From an uncultured Bradyrhizobium sp. (GTDB lineage: Bacteria; Pseudomonadota; Alphaproteobacteria; Rhizobiales; Xanthobacteraceae): a stretch of DNA of 59,963 nucleotides. Shown one piece after another: positions 1-7,070 of the stretch (position 1 is its first letter; every line of letters starts with the position of its first letter). Below the pieces are notes generated by a model. It made no database searches. It saw nothing but the letters and a program-made list of their open reading frames with translations, and had not been told where the DNA came from. The DNA lies in the NCBI RefSeq assembly GCF_936943645.1, contig NZ_CAKZJO010000067.1:1-59963 (forward strand), in the 5' to 3' direction. A program made the position numbers and the translations under genes.

Positions 1-1
1 G

Positions 2-1573
2 CCGCCACCGCCCGAGGCTCCGCCCGCCGATGTGCCGCTCGACGCCGCTCCGGTGCCGCCGGTCGAGGCCGCACCGCCGCCGGTGCCGTCGGCTCCGCAA
101 GCCGCACCGCCCTTGCCGCCGCGCGCGATCAGCGAAATCCTGGAGCCGCACACGGCCCGTGCGGCGCTCGCGCCGGAATTGCCGCCGGATCATCCGCTCG
201 AGCCCGGCACGCGGCCGGGCGCGCGCATGGCGACGCCCTCGGAGCGCATCGCCGCCTCCGAGAACGCGATCAGCGAAATTCCCGCCGCGCCGAAAGAGCC
301 GGTGTCGTCGTCGAGCTTCATCGCGGCCGCCCGCCGTGCCGCCCAGGCCGCCGCTGCGCAGCCGGAAAAGCCGGCCCGCGGTGCCAAGGGTGCAAAGGCC
401 AGTGCCGATCGCGCCAAGGACAAGGGCAAGGACGGCGGTTCGACCCTCACCTCGAAGATCCGCTCGCTGCTGGTCGGCGCGAGCGTGGTCGTGATCGTGC
501 TCGGCACCTTCAAGATGGCGATGAACCTGCTCGAGGGCAGCCCGCCGCCGGCGCCGCAGGCCATGGACAACACGATGAGCCAGCCCGCGCCGCAGGCTCC
601 GCCGCCACCGCCGGTGATCGAGAACAAGCCCGCCACGCCCGAGCAGGTCACGCCGTCGATGACCTCGCCGACGCCGATCGGCCGGCAATCCCAGAACAAT
701 GCCGCGCCAGCCGCGCCCGCCCCGGCGAGCTCAGCCTCGGTTGAAATTCCGCCGGCGCCGGCCGCAGCGGTGCCGCCGCCTGCCGCGAGCAGCGACATCA
801 CGGGTGCACTGTCCGGCACGAGCCGCGCCAAGCTCAGCCTCATCCAGGTGCCGCCGAGCGAGAAGCTACCTGACGGCATCGGCGGCCCGGGCCTGCGCAC
901 CGCCGCGATGAAGGGCGATGCGACCGCGGCCTATGAGATCGGCGTGCGCTTTGCCGAAGGCAAGGGCGTTGCCACGAACTACGATGAAGCCGCGAAATGG
1001 TACGACCGCGCCGCGCAGGCCGGCGTGATCCCCGCCACCTTCCGCCTCGGCACGCTCTATGAAAAGGGCCTTGGCGTGAAGAAGGACGCCGACATCGCCC
1101 GCCGCTACTACACCCAGGCCGCCGAGCGCGGCAACGCCAAGGCGATGCACAATCTCGCGGTGCTCGATGCCGACGGCGGCGGACGCGGCGCCAACTACAA
1201 GAGCGCGGCGCAGTGGTTCCGGAAAGCCGCCGATCGCGGCGTCGCCGACAGCCAGTTCAACCTCGGCATCCTCTATGCCCGCGGCATCGGCGTCGAGCAG
1301 AACCTCGCCGAATCCTACAAATGGTTCAGCCTGGCAGCCGCCCAGGGTGATGCGGATGCCGCCGGCAAACGCGACGACGTCGCCAAGCGCCTCGACCCGC
1401 AATCGCTCGCCGCCGCCAAGCTCGCGATCCAGACCTTCAGCGCCGAGCCGCAGCCCGACGATGCCGTCAACGTCGCCGCCCCGAACGGCGGCTGGGACAG
1501 CGCACCGCAGGCAAGCGCCAAGCCCGCGCCGAAGCCGGTCGCGGCGAAGAAGTCCGCGTCCGCGGCGCATTAA
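2..1573 (+). CDS. PodJ-like Sel1-repeat membrane protein, 5' truncated by window edge
   Basis: The reading frame is open from base 2, so the N-terminal part lies outside the window and about 523 residues are visible. A Pro/Ala-rich stretch comes first, then a single hydrophobic segment at about visible residues 155-176, a second Pro-rich linker, and four or so Sel1/TPR-like repeats (about residues 303-465; cues include EAAKWYDRAAQAG, AARRYY-type helices and ESYKWFSLAAAQGD). The tail is Ala/Lys-rich. This matches the C-terminal half of PodJ-like polar localisation factors of alphaproteobacteria, where the cytoplasmic N-terminus carries coiled coils and the Sel1 part is periplasmic. The PodJ assignment rests on architecture only. 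A general Sel1 protein is the alternative. Confidence 0.75.
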   Translation, partial: PPPPEAPPADVPLDAAPVPPVEAAPPPVPSAPQAAPPLPPRAISEILEPHTARAALAPELPPDHPLEPGTRPGARMATPSERIAASENAISEIPAAPKEPVSSSSFIAAARRAAQAAAAQPEKPARGAKGAKASADRAKDKGKDGGSTLTSKIRSLLVGASVVVIVLGTFKMAMNLLEGSPPPAPQAMDNTMSQPAPQAPPPPPVIENKPATPEQVTPSMTSPTPIGRQSQNNAAPAAPAPASSASVEIPPAPAAAVPPPAASSDITGALSGTSRAKLSLIQVPPSEKLPDGIGGPGLRTAAMKGDATAAYEIGVRFAEGKGVATNYDEAAKWYDRAAQAGVIPATFRLGTLYEKGLGVKKDADIARRYYTQAAERGNAKAMHNLAVLDADGGGRGANYKSAAQWFRKAADRGVADSQFNLGILYARGIGVEQNLAESYKWFSLAAAQGDADAAGKRDDVAKRLDPQSLAAAKLAIQTFSAEPQPDDAVNVAAPNGGWDSAPQASAKPAPKPVAAKKSASAAH

Positions 1574-1610
1574 GCTTTAGATCCGACCAAACGGGCCGCG
1601 GGCTTGCTTT

Positions 1611-1826
1611 GCCTCTCCCGCTTGCGGGAGAGGCCGACGCGCTCGCAGAGCGCGGCGGGTGAGGGCTCTCTCCACGCTGGGATTTGCTCCGCAATCTCCG
1701 ACAATCCCGACGCGGAGATACCCCCACCCCAGCCCTCCCCCGCAAGCGGGAGAGGGAGCTAACTACCGATGCCGCGGCATCGTGCGCGCCTTATGCGATC
1801 GCCCCCCGCAAGCGGGGGAGGGAGCG
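1611..1826. repeat. Composite palindromic repeat, family A, copy 1
   Basis: The gap after the Sel1 gene holds a near-perfect palindrome at 1611-1634 (11-bp arms, reading GCCTCTCCCGC then its complement around TT). A conserved spacer containing GGCGGGTGAGGGC follows, then a second inverted palindrome at about 1733-1756 and a third at 1800-1820. The same palindrome-spacer-palindrome layout recurs at 36.59 kb and, inverted, at 59.85 kb. Such units often act as transcript 3'-end structures. No coding signal is credible here. Confidence 0.8.
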
Positions 1827-1999
1827 CACATTCGTCGTGGCGACGATCGCGGATCTGACGCTCAAGCCCATTCACCACGCCCGAAATTCCGGGTCCCGCT
1901 CGCCTCCGAATTCCGCTATTGAGGGGCGCGGCAATCGTTCCGACCGTCCGGCGGGCATTGCGCGATAGTCGATCCGTCTCGCCGGAGCGTGGTCCTTCG

Positions 2000-2917
2000 A
2001 TGCAGCTCTACCTTCCGATCGCCGATCTTCCCGTCAACGTCTTCCTGGTGCTGGCGATGGGCGCGGCCGTCGGCTTCGTCTCGGGCATGTTCGGGATCGG
2101 CGGCGGCTTCCTGATGACGCCGCTCTTGATCTTCATCGGCATCACGCCGGCGGTCGCGGTGGCCTCGGTGGCGAGCCACATCGCGGCCTCCTCCTTCTCC
2201 GGTGCACTGTCTTATTGGCGGCGGCGCGCGATCGATCCATCGCTGGCGAGCGTGTTGTTATGCGGCGGCGTCACCGGCACGGCGCTCGGCGTCTGGACCT
2301 TCACCCAGCTCCGTGCGCTCGGCCAGCTCGATCTGATGATCGCGCTCTCCTACGTCGTGCTGCTGACCACCGTGGGCAGCCTGATGTTCTCCGAAGGCCT
2401 GCGCGCCCTGATGCGGACCCGGCGCGGTGCGGTGCCGCCGCGGCGCACCCACAACTGGATCCACGGCCTGCCGCTGAAGATGCGCTTCAAGCGCTCGAAG
2501 ATCTACCTGTCGGTGATCCCCGTGGTGGTCGTCGGCATCGTGATCGGCTTCATCGGCGCCATCATGGGCATTGGCGGCGGCTTCATCCTGGTGCCGATCA
2601 TGATCTATCTGCTGCGGGTGCCGACCTCGACGGTGATCGGGACCTCGATGGTGCTGACGCTGGTCACGATGCTGTTCGCGACCATGCTGCACGCGGTGAC
2701 CAACCATCTCGTCGACGCCGTGCTGGCTTTGATCCTGATGGTCGGCGGCGTCACCGGCGCGCAGTTCGGGGCACGTGCCGGCCAGAAGATCCGCGGCGAG
2801 CAGCTGCGCCTGCTGCTCGGGCTTCTGATCCTCTCGGTCGGAATCCGCTTCGCGATCGAGCTTGTGATCCAACCCTCGGATCTCTTCACCATCCGCGAGC
2901 TGGGGGTGAGCGGATGA
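2000..2917 (+). CDS. TauE/SafE (TSUP) family sulfite/anion exporter
   Basis: A 305-residue integral membrane protein with about eight predicted helices. The family signature occurs twice: SGMFGIGGGFLMTP near residue 25 and GAIMGIGGGFILVP near residue 190, the two halves of a TSUP duplication. TSUP proteins move sulfite, sulfoacetate or other small anions; the substrate here cannot be read from sequence. The ATG at 2000 puts the first helix about ten residues in and has GGAG upstream. Upstream in-frame codons overlap repeat-derived sequence. The stop overlaps the start of the next gene (ATGA), so the two are translationally coupled. Confidence 0.88.
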   Translation: MQLYLPIADLPVNVFLVLAMGAAVGFVSGMFGIGGGFLMTPLLIFIGITPAVAVASVASHIAASSFSGALSYWRRRAIDPSLASVLLCGGVTGTALGVWTFTQLRALGQLDLMIALSYVVLLTTVGSLMFSEGLRALMRTRRGAVPPRRTHNWIHGLPLKMRFKRSKIYLSVIPVVVVGIVIGFIGAIMGIGGGFILVPIMIYLLRVPTSTVIGTSMVLTLVTMLFATMLHAVTNHLVDAVLALILMVGGVTGAQFGARAGQKIRGEQLRLLLGLLILSVGIRFAIELVIQPSDLFTIRELGVSG

Positions 2918-3684
2918 GACGCGCTGCACTCGCACTCCTGTTCGTCCTGCTGCTCGGCCCGGCCGCGCGCGCCGAGAAGCTGATCGTGTCGGTCTCCAAC
3001 CACCGCGTCACGGTGACGCCGAACTATTCGGGCGAAGAGCTGGTCCTGTTCGGCTCCGTCGAGAAGGACGCCACCACGCCCGCCGACCGCAAAGCCTATG
3101 ATCTCGTCGTCACCGTGATGGGCCCGCGCGCCGACATGGTGACGCGGCGGAAGGAACGCACCTTCGGCATCTGGATCAACACCGACTATCGCCAGTTCCT
3201 GCAAGTGCCGAGCTATCTGGCGCTGTTCGCCAACCGTCCCTTCGAGGCCATCACCTCGCCCGAGATCGCACGGCGGCAGCAGATCGGGCTCAACAACGTG
3301 CTGCTGACGCAGCGGGTCAGCGGCGATTTTGCCGACGTGGTGCCGAACGACGCTTTTCGGTCCGCGTTCATTCGCTTGCGCACCCAGCGCGGACTCTATC
3401 GCGAGGATGGCAGCGCCGTGACGTTCCTGACGCCGACGCTGTTCCGCACCGGCATTCCGCTGCCGGCGGAGGTGCCGATCGGCACCTATGACGTCGAGAT
3501 CAAGCTGTTCGCGAACGGCGCCTTCATCGGCAAGACCGAGACCGCGTTCGAGATCGTCAAGGTCGGCTTCGAGCAGTTCGTCGCGACGACGGCGCGGCAG
3601 AACGGCCTGATCTACGGCCTCGCCACCGCCGCGATGGCGCTGATGACGGGCTGGATGGCGTCGATCGTGTTCAGGAAGGATTGA
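2914..3684 (+). CDS. TIGR02186-type exported protein with C-terminal membrane anchor
   Basis: This 256-residue protein starts at the ATG that overlaps the TSUP stop codon. It has a clear signal peptide (residues 1-22, ending ARA-EK), a beta-rich periplasmic body and one C-terminal transmembrane segment at about 228-248 followed by a short cytoplasmic RKD tail. It resembles the TIGR02186 family, which is commonly encoded next to TauE/SafE transporters in alphaproteobacteria. The overlap argues that it works with the exporter, perhaps as a periplasmic accessory subunit. The biochemical role of the family is unknown to me. Confidence 0.8.
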   Translation: MRRAALALLFVLLLGPAARAEKLIVSVSNHRVTVTPNYSGEELVLFGSVEKDATTPADRKAYDLVVTVMGPRADMVTRRKERTFGIWINTDYRQFLQVPSYLALFANRPFEAITSPEIARRQQIGLNNVLLTQRVSGDFADVVPNDAFRSAFIRLRTQRGLYREDGSAVTFLTPTLFRTGIPLPAEVPIGTYDVEIKLFANGAFIGKTETAFEIVKVGFEQFVATTARQNGLIYGLATAAMALMTGWMASIVFRKD

Positions 3685-3736
3685 CGACATCGTCAGTGCA
3701 ATGAGGACGGTTGCGTTTATCGCGCTCCTTCCTCTC

Positions 3737-3892
3737 GTGTCCCGGACGCGTCGCAACGCTCTTGGCGTTGCGGCGCAGAGCCGGGACCCAGAAAGCCACG
3801 GAATGCGGAGGCATGGGCCCCGGCTCAGCAGCGCACCGCACCGGACGATGCTTCGCATCGCCGGGGGCGCTGCGCTGCGTCCGGGGCACGAG
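3737..3892. repeat. GTCCCGG-type palindromic repeat, family B, divergent copy
   Basis: The 249-bp gap between the convergent TIGR02186 and MBL genes contains a nested inverted repeat beginning GTGTCCCGGAC and ending GTCCGGGGCAC. It has internal hairpins such as CGATGCTTCGCATCG and a GGGACCCA motif. It shares outer ends and the GGGACCCA core with copies at 10.5, 40.4 and 43.6 kb but has a different interior. It probably forms the shared 3' end of the two converging transcripts. Confidence 0.65.
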
Positions 3893-3933
3893 GCCTGCGT
3901 TCGTGCAACGCCGTCAGAACGGCGAAGTGACGG

Positions 3934-4707
3934 CTACGGCGCCTCCACCACCGTCGGCACGCCGGGCTCCAGCAGACGCAGCCGCGTTCCGAAACCGAGC
4001 ACGTCGAACGCCTTGCGCAGATCCTCGCTGTTCTGGCGGAAATGCGCCCAGCCTTCGGTATGCACCGGCACGATCGTGGCGTCGGGGAAGGCGCGTGCGG
4101 TCTCGATGGTGTCGTTGGTGTCCATGGTGAGATGGAACGGCCCGCGCGTCTGCGCCGCGCCTGCGAACGGCAGCACCACGCCGCATTTGAAGCGGCGCGC
4201 GACTTCGGCGACGCCGTCGAACCAGGTGGTGTCGCCGCTGACATAGACCGCGCTGGTGTCCTTGCGGCTCGACTGCACGACGAAGCCGATGACGTCGCCC
4301 GACAGCGGCTCGATTCCGGCCGGGCCGTGACGCGCCGGCGTTGCGGTGATGGTCAGCATGTTGCCGTCGCCGTCCTTGAGGTGCGCGGTCGCCCAGGGCG
4401 CGAGGCCTTCGACATGGCCGCCGAGGCGCTTGGCGCCCGCCTCCGTCGTCAGCACGCGCTTGACCTTGTGGAGAAAGTTGCGGCCGGAATTGTCGAGATT
4501 GTCCGAATGCTGGTCGTGGCTGAGCAGCACGGCGTCGACCGGGCCGATCGCATCGGGCTTCAATGCGGGGCCGATGGTCTTCTCCAGCGTCACATGCGGC
4601 AGCTGATAGGCGCCGGGCGCATCGAAGGTGGGATCGGTGAGCAGGCGGAAGCCGTCGATCTCGATCAGCGCCGTCGGGCCGCCGATCAGGGTGATGGCAA
4701 TGGGCAT
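3934..4707 (-). CDS. MBL-fold metallo-hydrolase (UlaG/UPF0173-like)
   Basis: A 257-residue metallo-beta-lactamase-fold protein. It opens with MPIAITLIGGPTALIEIDG, the usual first strand of the UlaG-like group, and contains LLSHDQHSDNLD (HxHxD metal motif with Q and S as spacers), a later ATPARHGP (second His), SGDTTW (bridging Asp) and PVHTEGW (last His). Substrate is unknown; relatives act on lactones or phosphodiesters. The start is supported by GAGGAG seven bases upstream. It lies 13 bp behind the EamA transporter gene on the same strand, so the two likely form an operon controlled by the divergent LysR regulator. Confidence 0.85.
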   Translation of the reverse strand: MPIAITLIGGPTALIEIDGFRLLTDPTFDAPGAYQLPHVTLEKTIGPALKPDAIGPVDAVLLSHDQHSDNLDNSGRNFLHKVKRVLTTEAGAKRLGGHVEGLAPWATAHLKDGDGNMLTITATPARHGPAGIEPLSGDVIGFVVQSSRKDTSAVYVSGDTTWFDGVAEVARRFKCGVVLPFAGAAQTRGPFHLTMDTNDTIETARAFPDATIVPVHTEGWAHFRQNSEDLRKAFDVLGFGTRLRLLEPGVPTVVEAP

Positions 4708-4720
4708 GACAATTCTCCTC

Positions 4721-5632
4721 TTACACGACGGGCTTTGCGGGGCGCGTCACCAGGTAGATGCCGAGCGCAACCGGGATGATGCCGAGCAGGTCACGCGCCT
4801 CGACGTGCTCGCCGAGGACGAGATACGCGAACAGCATGCCGAGCGGCGGCATCAGGAAATGATAGGCGCTGGCGGCGGTCGCGCCGCACACTTTCAGGAG
4901 ATGGAACCAGAGCCAGTAGGCCAGGATCGAGCCGCCCAGCACGAGGAACGCAAAGGCGCCGATCAGGCTGGGCGTGAAATCGATCGCATGGATATCGGCG
5001 AAGGTGAGCGCGACCGGCGCGAGCACGATGCCGGCGGCGAGGTTTTGCACCCCGTTGCCGATCCACAGGCTCCCCTTTGGTGCGAGCAGTTTGAACAGAA
5101 TGGTGCCGGCGACGATCGAAGCGAGCGAGGCCAGCGTGAAGAGGATGCCGTGCAGGGAATCGGTGCCGACCGCCAGGCGATGCCAGACGATCGCGGTCAC
5201 GCCGATGACGCCGAGCAGGAGGCCGCCGGCCTTGCGCCAGGTCATGCCTTCGCCAAGCAGCAGCGCGGCGAGCGCCGCCGTGAACACCGGATTGGCCGAT
5301 ACGATCAGGCCGCCGAGGCCGGCGGAGACCGATTGCAGCCCGGTGTAGCCGAGGCCGAGATAGAGCGCGTTGTTGGCGATGCCGAGCACGGCGAAAACAG
5401 CGGCATCGCGCCAGGACAGCGACCAGGCCTCGCCGCGAATCAGCGTGGCGCCGAGGATCAGGACCCCGGCGAGCGAGAAGCGCGCGGCGAGCAGGATCAG
5501 CGGCGGGCAATGGGTGACGCCGATCTTGCCGGCGACGAAGGCGTAGCTCCAGAGCAGGCAGAACAGGCCGATCGCGAGCGGCAAGGTGTTGAAGCGGCTG
5601 CGGGGAATTGAAATCGAGGGGGCGAGGGACAT
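4721..5632 (-). CDS. EamA/DMT-superfamily exporter
   Basis: A 303-residue protein with ten hydrophobic segments arranged as two EamA repeats, the layout of drug/metabolite exporters such as RhaT or YdcZ relatives. Cues are GLFCLLWSYAFVAGKIG at the first helix and LGGSILAYWLWFHLLK in the second half. It should sit in the inner membrane and export a small metabolite, but the substrate cannot be inferred. AGGAG lies eight bases before the ATG. It is divergent from a LysR gene with a palindrome between them, a common arrangement for a regulator controlling its exporter. Confidence 0.87.
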   Translation of the reverse strand: MSLAPSISIPRSRFNTLPLAIGLFCLLWSYAFVAGKIGVTHCPPLILLAARFSLAGVLILGATLIRGEAWSLSWRDAAVFAVLGIANNALYLGLGYTGLQSVSAGLGGLIVSANPVFTAALAALLLGEGMTWRKAGGLLLGVIGVTAIVWHRLAVGTDSLHGILFTLASLASIVAGTILFKLLAPKGSLWIGNGVQNLAAGIVLAPVALTFADIHAIDFTPSLIGAFAFLVLGGSILAYWLWFHLLKVCGATAASAYHFLMPPLGMLFAYLVLGEHVEARDLLGIIPVALGIYLVTRPAKPVV

Positions 5633-5671
5633 GAATGATCTCCTGGGCCCTCGATCTAGGGACGCGCCTTG

Positions 5672-5690
5672 TCATTTGGAAATTAAATGA
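5672..5690. promoter_or_regulatory. Candidate LysR operator (T-N11-A type)
   Basis: TCATTTGGAAATTAAATGA is an inverted repeat with arms TCATTT and AAATGA separated by seven bases, giving the T-N11-A spacing preferred by LysR-type regulators. It lies between the divergent EamA and LysR genes, about 40 bp from each start, where it could serve both promoters. The function is inference from position and symmetry. Confidence 0.55.
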
Positions 5691-5728
5691 TTAACTGCGC
5701 ATAAGTGGATTTTCGAATGGAGGCGGCC

Positions 5729-6592
5729 ATGCTCGATCTCGAGCTGCTGCGCAGCTTCGTCTCGGTGGTCGAGGCCGGCGGCTTCACCCGCGCCGGTGAA
5801 CGCGTCCACCGCACGCAGTCGACCGTCAGCCAGCAGATCAAGCGGCTGGAGGACGACATCGGCCAGGTGCTGCTGCATCGCGACGGCAAGACCGTGCGCC
5901 CGACCGAAGCCGGCGAGCGGCTGCTGTCCTATGCGCGCCGGCTGCTCTCGCTCGCCGAGGAGGCGCGCGACGTGCTGCGCCAGCCCGGCGGCGAAGGCGC
6001 GATCCGGCTCGGTATCCCCGAGGATTTCGCGGCGTACCGGCTGACCAAATTGCTGGGCGCGTTCTCGCGCTCGCATCCCGGCCTGCGGCTCGACGTGCGC
6101 GCCGACCAGAGCAAGCACCTCGCCCGCGATCTCGAGCGCGGCGAGCTCGACCTTGCGCTCTTCAAGCGCGAGGCCGGGGCCAACGGCGCGATCGCGGTGT
6201 GGCCGGAGCGGGTGCACTGGGTCACCAGCAAGAGCCATCCCATCGACGTCAGCGTCGCTTCGGTGCCGTTGATCGGCTTTCCGCTCGGCTGCATCTATCG
6301 CGCCGGGGCCATCCATGCGCTGGAAAGCGCCGGCCGCGCCTGGCACACCGCCTACACCTCGTCGAGTCTCGCCGGCATCCAGGCCGCGGTCGCGGCCGGC
6401 ATGGGGCTGAGCATCCTGTCGGAGATGGCCATCCAGTCCGATCACCGCGTGCTGACGGCAAAGGACGGCTTTGCGCCGATCAACAGGACCGAGGTCGCGT
6501 TGATGGCCGCGCCGGATGCGAGCCCGGCGACGCTGCGGCTTGCGGATCGTCTCGCCGAGTTTTGCGATGCAGTGCAGGCCAAGGCAGCGTGA
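5729..6592 (+). CDS. LysR-family transcriptional regulator
   Basis: A 287-residue regulator. Residues 1-60 form the winged HTH (MLDLELLRSFVSVVEAGGFT, then RVHRTQSTVSQQIKRLEDD), followed by a periplasmic-binding-protein-like effector domain. GGAGG ends five bases before the ATG at 5729, which decides for this start over in-frame ATG 5717 and GTG 5705. It probably controls the divergent EamA-MBL operon and itself through the palindrome at 5672-5690. An 11-bp tandem repeat runs across the stop codon. Confidence 0.88.
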   Translation: MLDLELLRSFVSVVEAGGFTRAGERVHRTQSTVSQQIKRLEDDIGQVLLHRDGKTVRPTEAGERLLSYARRLLSLAEEARDVLRQPGGEGAIRLGIPEDFAAYRLTKLLGAFSRSHPGLRLDVRADQSKHLARDLERGELDLALFKREAGANGAIAVWPERVHWVTSKSHPIDVSVASVPLIGFPLGCIYRAGAIHALESAGRAWHTAYTSSSLAGIQAAVAAGMGLSILSEMAIQSDHRVLTAKDGFAPINRTEVALMAAPDASPATLRLADRLAEFCDAVQAKAA

Positions 6593-6624
6593 AGGCAGCG
6601 TGAAGGCAGCGTGAAGGCGGCTTG
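6581..6624 (+). repeat. 11-bp tandem repeat across the LysR stop codon
   Basis: The unit AAGGCAGCGTG occurs three times exactly (6581, 6592, 6603) and a fourth time as AAGGCGGCTTG (6614). The first unit supplies the last codons and the TGA of the LysR gene. Since 11 is not a multiple of three, each repeat presents the stop in a different frame. Confidence 0.85.
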
Positions 6625-6649
6625 AATCCTCAGCGCCGCCGCCCGCGCC

Positions 6650-6895
6650 TCAATTCACCGCGGACATCAGCCTGGTGCCGCACGCATTCGCATAGAACTT
6701 GCCGCCGCATTGGCGCTTGATGGCGGCGCAGCGGGACGCGGGCGAGGCATTCTGCGGAACGGTGAAGCCGCAGCTCAGGCCGTCGGCGCTGCGACCGGGT
6801 TTGCCGGCGGCGAATGCGGCACTGGAGGCGCTGATGCAGACGACGAGCAGGGCCGCCGCGGCGATTTCGATCAGCACGCGCTTCAGCAGTTTCAT
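6650..6895 (-). CDS. Small exported Cys-containing protein
   Basis: An 81-residue protein with a Lys/Arg-led signal peptide of about 30 residues ending near AFA-AGK. The mature part is only about 50 residues and has four cysteines (LSCGF, SRCAAI, RQCGGK, NACGTR), suggesting two disulphides in the periplasm. GGAGGA stands eight bases before the ATG at 6895, which supports this start over an in-frame codon 48 bp further out. I do not recognise the family. It lies alone between the LysR and glycogen phosphorylase genes. Confidence 0.65.
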   Translation of the reverse strand: MKLLKRVLIEIAAAALLVVCISASSAAFAAGKPGRSADGLSCGFTVPQNASPASRCAAIKRQCGGKFYANACGTRLMSAVN

Positions 6896-7070
6896 GGGAA
6901 TGTTCCTCCACACTGATGGCTGAATCTGTCCGCAATCTAGCACCGAATCCCGGTTTCTCCGTGCTCGTCCGGGTTCCCAAAGCGGCCCGTTCCTTGCATA
7001 AATTTACGCCAGCGCAGTGCACGGCCGCACCAGTGACAGTTCCGGTGCAGGGGCAGGACGCGTAGGGTGA

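Noticed and set aside
1684..1968. Small open frame containing the string TPTPALPRKRERE
   Set aside because: It is the translation of a family A palindromic repeat; this peptide string is a known type of false gene from such repeats.
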